Positions 29,865-39,014 are shown, counted from the stretch's first letter. The stretch: 64,000 bases of DNA from Trinickia soli (GCF_002879855.1 NZ_PNYB01000006.1:62001-126000); one strand, 5' to 3'. Numbers and translations: made by a program. The notes: generated by a model not told the origin, from the sequence alone.

Positions 29865-30704
29865 ATGAGCGACCGACCTGTCACCACGCCGCCGTTTCGC
29901 GTCGCCGCGCTGCAGATGGTCAGCACGCCCGAGCGCGAGCGCAATCTGCACGACGCCGAGCGGCTTATCGCACAAGCCAGCGAGCAAGGCGCGCAGCTCG
30001 TCCTGCTGCCCGAATACTTCTGCTTCATGGGGCACAAGGATTCGGACAAGCTGGCCGTGCGCGAGACCTACGGCGACGGTCCCATTCAACGTTTTCTGGC
30101 CGACAGCGCACGCCGTCACGGCGTCTGGGTGATCGGCGGCACGCTGCCGCTGGCCGTCACCGCGCCCGCGCCCGACGCTACGCGCGTGCTGAACAGCACG
30201 CTCGTGTTCGACCCGAGCGGCGCGCAGATACAGCGCTACGACAAGATCCATCTCTTCAATTTCGAGAAAGGCGCCGAATCGTTCGACGAAGCGCGCACGA
30301 TTGCGCCCGGCGGCGAAGTGCGCACGTTCGAGGCGCCGTTCGGGCGCGTCGGGTTGTCCGTCTGCTACGATCTGCGCTTTCCGGAGCTGTATCGGCGCAT
30401 GGGCGATTGCGCGTTGATCGTCGTGCCCTCGGCGTTCACTTATACGACGGGCCGCGCGCACTGGGAGATGCTGCTGCGCGCTCGCGCCGTCGAGAATCAG
30501 TGCTACGTGCTGGCCGCGGCTCAAGGCGGCTCGCATGAAAACGGCCGCCGCACGTGGGGCCACAGTATGTTGATCGACCCCTGGGGCGAGATCGTGGCCG
30601 TGCTGGAGGAAGGCCCCGGCGTCGTCGCAGGCGAGATCGACCGGGCGCGCATCGAAGAAGTCCGGCGCAGCCTGCCTGCGTGGCGCCATCGCGTGCTTGC
30701 TTAG
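29865..30704 (+). CDS. carbon-nitrogen hydrolase (nitrilase family; Nit1-like deaminated-glutathione amidase candidate)
   Basis: 279 aa from the ATG at 29865. The Glu-Lys-Cys triad is present: Glu in LVLLPEYFCFMG, Lys in RYDKIHLFNFEKG, and Cys167 in LSVCYDLRFPELYR. RARAVENQCYVLAAAQGG and GHSMLIDPWGEI complete the family pattern. Nit1-type enzymes in this position hydrolyse deaminated glutathione, a side product of transaminases; omega-amidase is the alternative. It lies between yhdP and tldD (gaps 55 and 39 bp), probably one operon. Confidence 0.88.
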   Translation: MSDRPVTTPPFRVAALQMVSTPERERNLHDAERLIAQASEQGAQLVLLPEYFCFMGHKDSDKLAVRETYGDGPIQRFLADSARRHGVWVIGGTLPLAVTAPAPDATRVLNSTLVFDPSGAQIQRYDKIHLFNFEKGAESFDEARTIAPGGEVRTFEAPFGRVGLSVCYDLRFPELYRRMGDCALIVVPSAFTYTTGRAHWEMLLRARAVENQCYVLAAAQGGSHENGRRTWGHSMLIDPWGEIVAVLEEGPGVVAGEIDRARIEEVRRSLPAWRHRVLA

Positions 30705-30743
30705 CGTGTGCTTGCTTAAACTTTTCCGCATCGAACCGAACGA

Positions 30744-32210
30744 ATGAATCTCATCGAACCCGGCATCCGCAATCTCGCGACCGCGAAAGACATCCTGCTC
30801 ACGCCCTACGGCTTGGACGAAGCGCGCTTGACGCGCACGCTCGCCGATATCTTCACGCATCGCGTCGACTACGCCGACCTCTACTTCCAGGCAACGCGCA
30901 GCGAAGCGTGGAGCCTCGAGGAAGGCATCGTGAAGTCGGGCAGCTTCAGCATCGACAAGGGCGTCGGCGTACGCGCCGTGGCCGGCGACCGTACGGCCTT
31001 CGCCTACTCTGACGATCTTTCCGTCGAAGCGCTCTCGCAGGCCGCGCAGGCGACGCGCTCGATCGCCAAAGCGGGCGGCGGCAGGCAGAAAATCAAGGTG
31101 GCGACTTCGCTCACGGGCGTGGCGGGCCGCGATCTGTACCTGACGGCCGACCCGTTGGCCTCGCTCGACGCGACCGAGAAGGTCAAGCTGCTCGAGCGCG
31201 TAGAGCAAATGGCGCGCGGCCGCGATCCCCGCATCACCCAGGTGATGGCCGGGCTCGCCGGCGAATACGATGTCGTGCTCGTCGCGCGTAGCGACGGCGC
31301 GCTCGCGGCCGACATTCGCCCGCTCGTGCGCGTATCGGTGACCGTCATCGCCGAGCAGAACGGGCGGCGGGAAATCGGCAGCGGCGGCGGCGGCGGACGT
31401 TTCGATTACGGTTACTTCACCGACGACATCCTGTCCGGTTACGTTGACGACGCCGTTAAGGCAGCGCTCGTCAATCTCGAAGCGCGGCCGGCTCCGGCCG
31501 GTGCGATGACGGTCGTGCTCGGCCCGGGATGGCCCGGCGTGTTGCTGCACGAGGCGATCGGCCACGGGCTCGAAGGCGACTTCAACCGCAAGGGGTCGTC
31601 GGCGTTCGCCGGCCGGATCGGCGAGCGTGTGGCTGCAAAGGGCGTGACCGTGGTGGACGACGGCACGCTGCCGAACCGCCGCGGCTCGCTCAATATCGAC
31701 GACGAAGGCAATCCGACGCAATGCACGACGCTGATCGAAGACGGCGTGCTCAAGGGCTACATTCAGGACACGCTCAATGCGCGCCTCATGAAGATGCCCG
31801 TCACGGGCAATGCCCGGCGCGAATCGTATGCCGCGCTGCCTATGCCGCGCATGACGAACACGTACATGCTGGCCGGCGACAAGGCGCCGCAGGAAATCAT
31901 CGAATCGGTCAAGCACGGGCTCTACGCGGTCAACTTCGGCGGCGGCCAGGTCGACATCACGAACGGCAAGTTCGTGTTCTCGGCATCGGAGGCCTACATG
32001 ATCGAGAACGGCAAGGTCACTTATCCCGTCAAGGGGGCGACGCTGATCGGCAGCGGGCCGGAATCGCTGAAGTACGTCAGCATGATCGGCAACGACATGG
32101 CGCTCGACACGGGCGTCGGCGTCTGCGGCAAGGAAGGGCAAAGCGTGCCCGTGGGCGTGGGCCAACCGACGCTGCGCATCGACAACCTGACCGTGGGTGG
32201 AACCGTCTGA
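30744..32210 (+). CDS. tldD: metalloprotease TldD
   Basis: 488 aa. The HExxxH zinc motif is at about residue 269 ([19 protein letters not shown]), and the C-terminal [16 protein letters not shown] and [20 protein letters not shown] segments are characteristic. TldD forms a heterodimer with TldE/PmbA (not in this window) and degrades unfolded small peptides; in enteric bacteria it also matures microcin B17 and affects CcdA stability. Full length. It is separated from aroG by the attenuator region. Confidence 0.96.
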   Translation: MNLIEPGIRNLATAKDILLTPYGLDEARLTRTLADIFTHRVDYADLYFQATRSEAWSLEEGIVKSGSFSIDKGVGVRAVAGDRTAFAYSDDLSVEALSQAAQATRSIAKAGGGRQKIKVATSLTGVAGRDLYLTADPLASLDATEKVKLLERVEQMARGRDPRITQVMAGLAGEYDVVLVARSDGALAADIRPLVRVSVTVIAEQNGRREIGSGGGGGRFDYGYFTDDILSGYVDDAVKAALVNLEARPAPAGAMTVVLGPGWPGVLLHEAIGHGLEGDFNRKGSSAFAGRIGERVAAKGVTVVDDGTLPNRRGSLNIDDEGNPTQCTTLIEDGVLKGYIQDTLNARLMKMPVTGNARRESYAALPMPRMTNTYMLAGDKAPQEIIESVKHGLYAVNFGGGQVDITNGKFVFSASEAYMIENGKVTYPVKGATLIGSGPESLKYVSMIGNDMALDTGVGVCGKEGQSVPVGVGQPTLRIDNLTVGGTV

Positions 32211-32285
32211 TTTCCGAGCGCATGCAATTTTCCTGCATCGTTTCGCTGATTTGCGCGGAGGAACCGCATTTATGCCTCTGCGTGC

Positions 32286-32314
32286 TTGTCGACTGCGCTT
32301 AACCGGCGTATAAA
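32286..32314 (+). promoter_or_regulatory. sigma-70-like promoter of the aroG leader
   Basis: -35 TTGTCG (32286-32291), a 17-bp spacer, -10 TATAAA (32309-32314). Predicted transcription start at about 32320, shortly before the leader peptide ORF. Four of six and five of six consensus positions respectively. Confidence 0.55.
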
Positions 32315-32332
32315 GTGGGACGCACCTTTTTG

Positions 32333-32419
32333 ATGAGCAACACCCCCGTCATGTCCACGAAGTTTTACTTTTACTTCTTTTGGCATCTCAGTCCGCTGGC
32401 GGATCGAGAGGGGTGTTAG
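32333..32419 (+). CDS. aromatic-rich leader peptide of aroG attenuator
   Basis: 28 codons from the ATG at 32333 (an in-frame ATG at 32351 would give 22). The peptide contains FYFYFFW, seven consecutive Phe/Tyr/Trp codons at 32363-32383, then HLSPLADREGC and a TAG stop. This is the design of amino-acid-sensing leader peptides such as PheL. Ribosome stalling at these codons when aminoacyl-tRNA is scarce would leave the downstream antiterminator segment free. There is no strong ribosome binding site for either start. With a transcription start near 32320, the 32351 ATG may be the more plausible. Confidence 0.75.
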   Translation: MSNTPVMSTKFYFYFFWHLSPLADREGC

Positions 32420-32456
32420 CGCGTAACGCGAACCCGAATTCCCGAAAAACCGCCAG
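32396..32456 (+). promoter_or_regulatory. antiterminator pairing in aroG leader
   Basis: The segment CTGGCGG at 32396-32402, inside the last codons of the leader peptide, is exactly complementary to CCGCCAG at 32450-32456, the 5' arm of the downstream terminator. The pairings are mutually exclusive, giving a classical antiterminator/terminator switch. Between them, CGCG-TAA-CGCG (32420-32430) flanked by GGGT/ACCC can form a small local hairpin. Confidence 0.65.
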
Positions 32457-32476
32457 CGAGCCTGGCGGTTTTTTTT
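32445..32476 (+). terminator. intrinsic terminator of the aroG attenuator
   Basis: Arms AACCGCCAG and CTGGCGGTT around the loop CGAGC, extended by flanking A and T runs. The 3' arm continues into eight consecutive T residues (32469-32476). It lies between the leader peptide stop and the aroG ATG at 32537. Confidence 0.85.
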
Positions 32477-32536
32477 CGCCTCGGCCATCTGGAGCGCCGG
32501 CGAAAACCGTATCGAACCGATGAGGAGAACCGCAGC

Positions 32537-33610
32537 ATGCCCCCGCACAATACCGACGACGTTCGTATCCGAGAACTCAAGGAACTGACGCCGCCAGCCC
32601 ATTTGATCCGCGAGTTTCCCTGCAACGAAGCAGTCTCGGACCTGATCTACAGCACGCGACGCGCGCTGCATCGCATTCTGCACGGCATGGACGATCGTCT
32701 CATCGTCATCGTCGGCCCGTGCTCGATCCATGATCCGAAAGCGGCGCTCGAATACGCCGATCGGCTCGTCGAACAGCGCAAACGCTTTGGGGGGGAGCTC
32801 GAAATCGTCATGCGGGTCTACTTCGAAAAACCGCGCACGACGGTCGGGTGGAAGGGGCTCATCAACGACCCGTATCTCGACAACAGCTTCAAGATCAATG
32901 ATGGCCTGCGCGCGGCGCGCGAACTGCTCCTCGGCATCAACCAGCTCGGGCTGCCGGCCGGCACCGAATACCTCGACATGATCAGCCCGCAGTACATTGC
33001 GGACCTCGTCTCGTGGGGCGCGATCGGCGCGCGCACGACCGAATCGCAGGTCCACCGCGAGCTGGCGTCGGGTTTGTCATGTCCGGTCGGCTTCAAGAAC
33101 GGCACCGACGGCAACGTGAAGATCGCCGTCGACGCGATCAAGGCCGCCTCGCAGCCGCACCACTTCCTCTCGGTCACGAAGGGCGGCCACTCGGCCATCG
33201 TTTCGACGGCCGGCAACGAGGATTGCCATGTCATCCTGCGCGGCGGCAAGACGCCGAACTATGACGCCGCCAGCGTCGACGCCGCCTGCACCGATATCGG
33301 CCGCGCCGGGCTCGCAGCCCGCCTGATGATCGATGCGAGCCACGCGAACAGTTCGAAGAAGCACGAAAACCAGATTCCCGTCTGCGCCGATATCGGCCGA
33401 CAGGTTGCGGCAGGCGACGAACGCATCGTCGGTGTCATGGTCGAGTCGCATCTCGTGGCCGGACGCCAGGATCTTCAACCGGACTGCCCGCTCGCATACG
33501 GCCAGAGCATTACCGATGCCTGCATCGGCTGGGATGAAAGCGTCGCCGTCCTGGAAGGCTTGGCCGACAGCGTCAAGCAACGCCGCATCGCGCGCGGCAG
33601 CGGCAACTGA
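32537..33610 (+). CDS. aroG: 3-deoxy-7-phosphoheptulonate synthase (DAHP synthase, class I)
   Basis: 357 aa. Condenses PEP and erythrose 4-phosphate, entering the shikimate pathway. Family motifs: IVIVGPCSIHDPKAALEYA with the metal-binding Cys, MRVYFEKPRTTVGWKGLINDP, GARTTESQVHRE, FLSVTKGGHSAIVSTAGN, and DASHANSSKKHENQ. This is the AroF/G/H type, which is feedback-inhibited by one aromatic amino acid; which one cannot be read safely here. It is preceded by an aromatic-codon attenuator and followed by a strong hairpin shared with convergent hmp. Confidence 0.97.
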   Translation: MPPHNTDDVRIRELKELTPPAHLIREFPCNEAVSDLIYSTRRALHRILHGMDDRLIVIVGPCSIHDPKAALEYADRLVEQRKRFGGELEIVMRVYFEKPRTTVGWKGLINDPYLDNSFKINDGLRAARELLLGINQLGLPAGTEYLDMISPQYIADLVSWGAIGARTTESQVHRELASGLSCPVGFKNGTDGNVKIAVDAIKAASQPHHFLSVTKGGHSAIVSTAGNEDCHVILRGGKTPNYDAASVDAACTDIGRAGLAARLMIDASHANSSKKHENQIPVCADIGRQVAAGDERIVGVMVESHLVAGRQDLQPDCPLAYGQSITDACIGWDESVAVLEGLADSVKQRRIARGSGN

Positions 33611-33637
33611 GCGACATCGGCGCAACACATCAGGTAA

Positions 33638-33689
33638 AACGGGCCGCCTGGCTCCGCGGGAATCTCCCCTCGGAATCAGGCGGCCCGTT
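33638..33689 (-). terminator. terminator between convergent aroG and hmp
   Basis: Perfect 13-bp inverted repeat: AACGGGCCGCCTG (33638-33650) and CAGGCGGCCCGTT (33677-33689), loop 26 nt. On the - strand the stem is followed by a TTTT run, so it serves hmp best. It could also stop aroG transcripts. Confidence 0.65.
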
Positions 33690-33769
33690 GCGGAGCACCG
33701 CTGCAGCGCGTGAGAGGACGATACGAGCGCGCAACGCGGCGACGCATGTCGTCTATCGGCGACCGGCAA

Positions 33770-34978
33770 TCAGGCCAGCGCACCCGTGCCGAACACCTCG
33801 CTGTGAATGCGCGCGGGATCGACGCCGCGAGAGACGAGCGCATCGCGCTGCGCCTGCATGAAGGCCATCGGGCCGCACAGATAGTAATCGGCGTCGGGCA
33901 ACACGGCCTGCCCGGCAATCTTGCCGAAGTCGATGCGGCCTTCGAAGTCGTAATCGACGCCTTGGCGATCGGCCGCGCCCACTTCTTCGTAGAACACCGC
34001 ACGCGAAACGTTCGGGCGTGTCGCTCCGACTTCCGCAAGCCACTCCTTGAATGCGTGGACGCCGCCGTTACGGCAGGCATGCACGAACGCGACACGACGG
34101 TCGCTCTCGTCGGCAACCAACGTCGAGAGCATCGACACCATCGGCGTGATGCCGACCCCGCCCGAGACGAGCACGACGGGTGTCGACTTCTTGCGGTCGA
34201 GATGGAAGTCGCCCATCGGCGCCGTGACCTCGACGATCGCGCCCTCTTCCACGCCGTCGTGCAACAACGTCGAGAGGCGGCCGGCCGGCACGGCCTCGCT
34301 GCCGCCTTCACGCTTGACCGAGATGCGCAGCCATTTGCCGTGCGGTGCGTCGGACAAGCTGTACTGACGCGGCTGATCCACGCCGAGTTCGCCGACGTAG
34401 CGTTTGACCGTGACGAATTGGCCGGGCTGGAAGCCGGCAGCCGGCGCACCGTCGGTGGGCGTGAGGTAGAACGACGTGATCTCGTCGCTTTCGACAACTT
34501 TGCGCGACACGACGAACGGACGATAGCCGCTCCATGCCGCGGCCTCGTAAAGCTTCGACTCGACGCCGATCATGATCTGCGCGAGCTGGGCGTAAGCGGC
34601 GCGCCAGGCTTCGAGCGTCGCTTCGTCGACAGCGTCGCCGAGCACTTCGACCACCGACGCCAGCAGGTTCTCGCCGACGATGGGGTAATGCTCGGGGCGG
34701 ATGTTCAAGCTCGCATGCTTGTGCGAAATGCGACCGACGGCGGCGCCCAATGCGCCGAGATTGTCGATGTTGGCCGCATAGGCGTAGACGGCGTGCGCGA
34801 GCACGTCGGCTTGGCTGCCGCTCGTCTGGTGCGTCTGGTTGAACAGGTTCTTCAACTCGGGACGGTTCGCAAACATGCGGCGGTAAAAGTGCTTCGTGAT
34901 CGTGGCGCCATGCTCCGCGAACACGGGGGCGGTGGCTTTGACACGGGAAATCTGGTCGGGCGTAAGGGCAGAAGTCAT
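33770..34978 (-). CDS. hmp: flavohemoprotein Hmp (nitric oxide dioxygenase)
   Basis: 402 aa from the ATG at 34978. N-terminal globin domain (residues 1-140) with Tyr in KHFYRRMF, the distal region FNQTHQTSG and proximal His in NIRPEHYPIVGENLL. The FAD domain follows (DQPRQYSLSDAP, GRLSTLLHDGVEEG), then the NAD domain (VLVSGGVGITPMVSML, YYLCGPMAFMQ) and the C-terminal EVFG. It converts NO and O2 to nitrate using NAD(P)H. An NsrR-type operator precedes it. Confidence 0.97.
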   Translation of the reverse strand: MTSALTPDQISRVKATAPVFAEHGATITKHFYRRMFANRPELKNLFNQTHQTSGSQADVLAHAVYAYAANIDNLGALGAAVGRISHKHASLNIRPEHYPIVGENLLASVVEVLGDAVDEATLEAWRAAYAQLAQIMIGVESKLYEAAAWSGYRPFVVSRKVVESDEITSFYLTPTDGAPAAGFQPGQFVTVKRYVGELGVDQPRQYSLSDAPHGKWLRISVKREGGSEAVPAGRLSTLLHDGVEEGAIVEVTAPMGDFHLDRKKSTPVVLVSGGVGITPMVSMLSTLVADESDRRVAFVHACRNGGVHAFKEWLAEVGATRPNVSRAVFYEEVGAADRQGVDYDFEGRIDFGKIAGQAVLPDADYYLCGPMAFMQAQRDALVSRGVDPARIHSEVFGTGALA

Positions 34979-34996
34979 CGATTGGCGCTCGTCGTT

Positions 34997-35019
34997 AAGA
35001 TGTATCAAGAATACATTTT
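34997..35019 (-). promoter_or_regulatory. NsrR operator upstream of hmp
   Basis: Inverted repeat AAGATGTAT - CAAGA - ATACATTTT, 23 bp in all, fits the NsrR consensus of AAGATG(C/T)AT half-sites. It lies 19-41 bp upstream of the hmp start codon, where binding would block transcription until NO damages the NsrR iron-sulfur cluster. NsrR itself is not in this window. Confidence 0.7.
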
Positions 35020-35128
35020 AACTGACTGCGCGCTCCATACGACACTTTGTCGCAGGGCAGCATGCCGCGCAGGTCGCGGCCGCCCGTCGTTTGCTCCCGT
35101 TCGGCGCCCCCGCCCTGCTGCGGCCGCG

Positions 35129-35683
35129 TTATTGCACGCGGCGCCCGGGCTCCCAAAGAACATCGCTTCCGCCGTCCGCCCGATTGAGGACGCGCGCCAG
35201 CACGAACAGCAGATCGGACAGGCGGTTCACATAGCGGCGCGGCGCGTCGGCAAGCGCCTGCGTGGCGCCGAGCGTGACGATCGCTCGCTCGGCGCGCCGG
35301 CACACCGTGCGGCAGACATGCGCGAGCGACGCTGCGCGCGAGCCGCCGGGCAGGATGAATTCCTTTAGCGGCGGCAGATCGGCGTTGTAGTGCGCGAGCC
35401 AGCCGTCGAGCCGCGCAAGGTGAGCGTCGCCGATCACCGTGTGGCCGGGGATGCAGATCTCTCCGCCGAGGTCGAACAGATCGTGCTGAATCGCTGTCAG
35501 CGCATCGTGAACGTCGGCCGGCAGCGGCTCCGTGAGGAGCAGGCCGATCTGCGAGTTCAGCTCGTCGACATCGCCCATGGCGGCAATGCGGGCGTCGTCC
35601 TTGGACACGCGACTGCCGTCGCCGAGGCCCGTCGTGCCGTCGTCGCCGGTTCGCGTCGCGATTTTGCTCAGCCGGTGGCCCAT
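35129..35683 (-). CDS. ATP:cob(I)alamin adenosyltransferase, PduO type
   Basis: 184 aa from the ATG at 35683; a GTG three codons earlier overlaps the GGGAG ribosome binding site and is unlikely. Motifs: TRTGDDGTTGLGDGSRVSKDD (N-terminal ATP-binding stretch, positions 8-28), VCRRAERAI with the conserved Arg residues, and YVNRLSDLLFVLARVLN at the C-terminus. It transfers the adenosyl group of ATP to cob(I)alamin, making coenzyme B12; acts as a trimer. No other cobalamin gene is adjacent. Confidence 0.93.
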   Translation of the reverse strand: MGHRLSKIATRTGDDGTTGLGDGSRVSKDDARIAAMGDVDELNSQIGLLLTEPLPADVHDALTAIQHDLFDLGGEICIPGHTVIGDAHLARLDGWLAHYNADLPPLKEFILPGGSRAASLAHVCRTVCRRAERAIVTLGATQALADAPRRYVNRLSDLLFVLARVLNRADGGSDVLWEPGRRVQ

Positions 35684-35981
35684 TGTCGTCACTCCCTTTT
35701 TCCGTTGGTGACGTATCCGCGCCTCATCTGCATCGGGCCGCGATACGTAAAGCGAGCCATTATAGGCATGCCGGGAAGCACTTTCGGCACTGATGAGACT
35801 CGGCCGTGCGGCCAGTTCTGACGCCCAGGGGATCAGCGTAGAATGAAGCGACTTCTGAACTGAGCAACCGAGACCCGGGTGTCGGTCGCCGTCCCTGCCC
35901 GCCGCGGCCGGTGCAGCGCCCTTCGCCCTGATAAATCGACGCGCGCGCCTCAGCCGGCGTGCGCGCGAGGAGACGCCATTC

Positions 35982-37403
35982 GTGAATCAGCCCATTCCCC
36001 CCGCCGCCGTTCGCCCACGTCGTCCGTTCCCCGCCGAACTGCTCGCGGCGTTGCAGGCGGCGTTCGGGACGCGCGTGTCGGTTTCGGAGGCCGTGCGCGC
36101 CCACCATGGCCGTGACGAATCGCCGTTTGATCCGCAATTGCCCGACGCCGTCGTCTTCGCCGAGAGCACGGAAGAGGTGAAAGCGGCGGTCGAGCTGTGC
36201 GCCCGTTTCGATGTGCCGATCATCCCCTACGGCAACGGCTCGTCGCTCGAAGGGCAGTTGCTTGCGGTCGAAGGCGGAGTCACGATCGACCTGTCGGGCA
36301 TGAATCGCATTCTCTCGGTCGCAGCCGAAGACATGACCGCCACCGTGCAAGCGGGCGTCTCGCGAAAAGCGCTGAACGAAGCGCTACGCGACACGGGCTT
36401 GTTCTTTCCGATCGATCCGGGCGCCGACGCCAGTCTCGGCGGCATGTCCGCCACGCGCGCGTCGGGCACGAACGCCGTGCGCTACGGCACGATGCGCGAG
36501 AACGTGCTCGGCCTCACCGTCGTGCTCGCCGACGGCCGCGTCATCAAAACCGGCACGCGCGCGCGCAAGTCGTCGGCCGGCTACGACCTCACGCGGCTGT
36601 TCGTCGGCTCGGAAGGCACGCTCGGCATCATCACGGAAGTCACCGTGCGCCTCTATCCGCAGCCCGAAGCGGTATCGGCTGCCGTTTGCGCGTTCCCTTC
36701 GATGGGTGAAGCCGTGCGCACTGTCATCGAAACGATCCAACTCGGCGTGCCGATCGCGCGCGTCGAGTTCGTCGATACGCTGGCGATTCGCGCCATCAAT
36801 CGGCATTCGAATCTGACGCTGACCGAATCGCCCACGCTGTTTTTCGAATTCCACGGCACCGAGGCGAGCGTCAAAGAACAGGCCGAGCGCGTCGAAAGCA
36901 TCGCCGGCGATCACGGCGGCAGCGGTTTTGCCTGGGCCACGCGGCCCGAAGATCGCAATCGGCTTTGGAACGCGCGTCATACGGCGTTCTTTGCGATGCT
37001 GCAGCTCAAGCCCGGTTGCCGGGCGGTCACCACCGATGTCTGCGTGCCGATCTCGCAGCTCGCCGCTTGCGTCGAGCAGACCGAACAGGATCTGCTTGGC
37101 TCGCCGCTGCCGTGCCCCATCGTCGGCCACGTCGGCGACGGGAATTTTCACGTCGCCATGTTGATCGACCCCTCGAAGCCGGAAGAGCTCGTCGAGGCCG
37201 AACGACTGAACCGCCGCGTGGTCGAGCGTGCGCTCTCGATGGGTGGCACCTGCACAGGCGAGCATGGCATCGGGCTTCACAAGATGGATTTCCTGCTCGA
37301 AGAGCATGGCGCCGAAGCCGTCGATGCCATGCGTGCCGTCAAGCATGCCTTCGATCCTCGCAATCTGATGAATCCGGGCAAGATTTTTTCGTACACGGCC
37401 TGA
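35982..37403 (+). CDS. FAD-binding oxidoreductase, D-lactate dehydrogenase/GlcD-like
   Basis: 473 aa, GTG start at 35982 with GAGGAGA upstream. PCMH-type FAD domain: VPIIPYGNGSSLEGQLLA, IDPGADASLGGMSATRASGT and GYDLTRLFVGSEGTLGIITE. The C-terminal FAD-linked oxidase domain has GHVGDGNFHVAML and GTCTGEHGIGLHKMDFL. Closest in pattern to cytochrome-linked D-lactate dehydrogenases (DLD) of the GlcD superfamily. The substrate could be D-lactate, glycolate or another D-2-hydroxyacid. It is 21 bp upstream of glcD, so it is likely co-transcribed with it. Confidence 0.85.
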   Translation: MNQPIPPAAVRPRRPFPAELLAALQAAFGTRVSVSEAVRAHHGRDESPFDPQLPDAVVFAESTEEVKAAVELCARFDVPIIPYGNGSSLEGQLLAVEGGVTIDLSGMNRILSVAAEDMTATVQAGVSRKALNEALRDTGLFFPIDPGADASLGGMSATRASGTNAVRYGTMRENVLGLTVVLADGRVIKTGTRARKSSAGYDLTRLFVGSEGTLGIITEVTVRLYPQPEAVSAAVCAFPSMGEAVRTVIETIQLGVPIARVEFVDTLAIRAINRHSNLTLTESPTLFFEFHGTEASVKEQAERVESIAGDHGGSGFAWATRPEDRNRLWNARHTAFFAMLQLKPGCRAVTTDVCVPISQLAACVEQTEQDLLGSPLPCPIVGHVGDGNFHVAMLIDPSKPEELVEAERLNRRVVERALSMGGTCTGEHGIGLHKMDFLLEEHGAEAVDAMRAVKHAFDPRNLMNPGKIFSYTA

Positions 37404-37424
37404 CTCGGCCAACGGAGAGCGCGT

Positions 37425-38918
37425 ATGGAAGCCGTTGTTTCGCCCGCAAACGATATTCGGGCCGAGCGCCAACGAGAGGTCGTCCAAGCGTTGATGGCCA
37501 CGTTGCCTGCGCATTGTCTGCTCCACCGCGATGAAGACACGGCGCCGTACGAGTGCGACGGGTTGAGCGTCTATCGCCAGTTGCCGCTCGCCGTCGCGCT
37601 TCCTGAAACGGAAGCGCAAGTGCAACGCATTTTGCAAATCTGCAGGCGGCTCGGTGTGCCCGTGGTGCCACGCGGCGCGGGTACGGGGCTCTCGGGCGGT
37701 GCAACGCCGATCGCGCACGGGGTCGTGCTTTCGTTGTCGCGCTTCACGAAAATCGTCGAGGTCGATCCTTACGCGCGCACGGCTACCGTCCAGCCCGGCG
37801 TGCGCAACCTCGCCGTGTCGGAGGCTGCGGCGCCCTTCGGCCTCTACTATGCTCCCGACCCGTCGTCGCAGATTGCCTGCACGATCGGCGGCAATGTTTC
37901 GGAGAATTCGGGCGGCGTACATTGCCTGAAGTACGGGTTGACCGTTCACAACGTGCTGCGCGTGCGGGCCGTGACGATGGACGGCGAGATTGTCGAGTTC
38001 GGCTCGCTCGGGCCCGACGCGCCAGGGCTCGACCTGCTTGCCGTCATGATCGGCAGCGAGGGCATGTTCGCGGTCGTGACCGAAGTGACGGTGAAGCTGA
38101 TCCCGAAGCCGCAACTGGCTCAGGTCGTGATGGCCAGCTTCGACGACGTCGTCAAGGGCGGACAGGCCGTCGCGGCCATCATCGCGGCGGGCATCATTCC
38201 CGCCGGCCTCGAAATGATGGATAAGCCGGCGACCCGCGCGGTCGAGGCGTTCGTCGGCGCGGGCTACGATCTCGACGCAGCCGCGATCTTGCTGTGCGAA
38301 TCGGACGGCACGCCTGAAGAAGTCGCCGATGAAATCGTGCGCATGACGGCCGTGCTGCGGGAGCACGGCGCCACGCGGCTGCAGATTTCGCGCACGGAAG
38401 CCGAGCGGCTGCGGTTCTGGTCCGGCCGCAAGAACGCTTTCCCGGCCGCAGGCCGCATCTCGCCCGACTACTACTGCATGGACGGCACGGTTCCACGCCG
38501 CAGCATCGGCCCGCTGCTCGCCCGCATCGAGTCGATGGAAAGCAAGTACGGGCTGCGCTGCATCAACGTGTTCCACGCGGGCGACGGCAACATGCACCCG
38601 CTGATCCTGTTCAACGGCAATGACGCCGACGAGCTTCGGCGCGCCGAAGAATTCGGCGCCGAGATTCTCGAAACGTGCGTCGAGTTCGGCGGCACGATCA
38701 CGGGCGAGCACGGTGTCGGCGTCGAGAAGATCAACTCGATGTGCGTGCAGTTTTCGGAGGCGGAGCGCGACGCGTTCTTCGCAGTCAAGCGCGCGTTCGA
38801 TCCGGCCGAACTGCTCAATCCCACAAAGGGCATACCCACACGGGCGCGCTGCGCCGAGTACGGCAAGATGCACGTGCGCGGAGGCTTGCTACCGCATCCG
38901 GAGTTGCCACGGTTCTAG
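37425..38918 (+). CDS. glcD: glycolate oxidase FAD subunit GlcD
   Basis: 497 aa. PCMH FAD domain with VPVVPRGAGTGLSGGATPI, YAPDPSSQIACTIGGNVSEN and IGSEGMFAVVTEVTVKLIPK. The C-terminal oxidase domain has NVFHAGDGNMHPLILF and TGEHGVGVEKINSM. The length equals E. coli GlcD (499 aa). It works with GlcE and GlcF at the inner membrane to oxidise glycolate to glyoxylate. It is followed by glcE after 201 bp. Confidence 0.95.
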   Translation: MEAVVSPANDIRAERQREVVQALMATLPAHCLLHRDEDTAPYECDGLSVYRQLPLAVALPETEAQVQRILQICRRLGVPVVPRGAGTGLSGGATPIAHGVVLSLSRFTKIVEVDPYARTATVQPGVRNLAVSEAAAPFGLYYAPDPSSQIACTIGGNVSENSGGVHCLKYGLTVHNVLRVRAVTMDGEIVEFGSLGPDAPGLDLLAVMIGSEGMFAVVTEVTVKLIPKPQLAQVVMASFDDVVKGGQAVAAIIAAGIIPAGLEMMDKPATRAVEAFVGAGYDLDAAAILLCESDGTPEEVADEIVRMTAVLREHGATRLQISRTEAERLRFWSGRKNAFPAAGRISPDYYCMDGTVPRRSIGPLLARIESMESKYGLRCINVFHAGDGNMHPLILFNGNDADELRRAEEFGAEILETCVEFGGTITGEHGVGVEKINSMCVQFSEAERDAFFAVKRAFDPAELLNPTKGIPTRARCAEYGKMHVRGGLLPHPELPRF

Positions 38919-39014
38919 CCCGCAGCCCGGCTTGCCTGGATGCCGACCTGGTTCGCCCGGCCCTGCGGCGCGCGTCACTTACGCGTACTTACCCCTAGGC
39001 CTGCCTTCTGCGGC

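Noticed and set aside
32272-32313. 13-codon ORF with a GGAGGAA ribosome binding site before the aroG leader
   Set aside because: It ends inside the predicted -10 of the aroG leader promoter and has no special codon content. Probably accidental, though read-through from tldD could translate it.
36384-38873. 829-codon antisense frame opposite the FAD oxidase and glcD genes
   Set aside because: GC-skew artefact with no recognisable domain; both flavoprotein genes are intact on the + strand.
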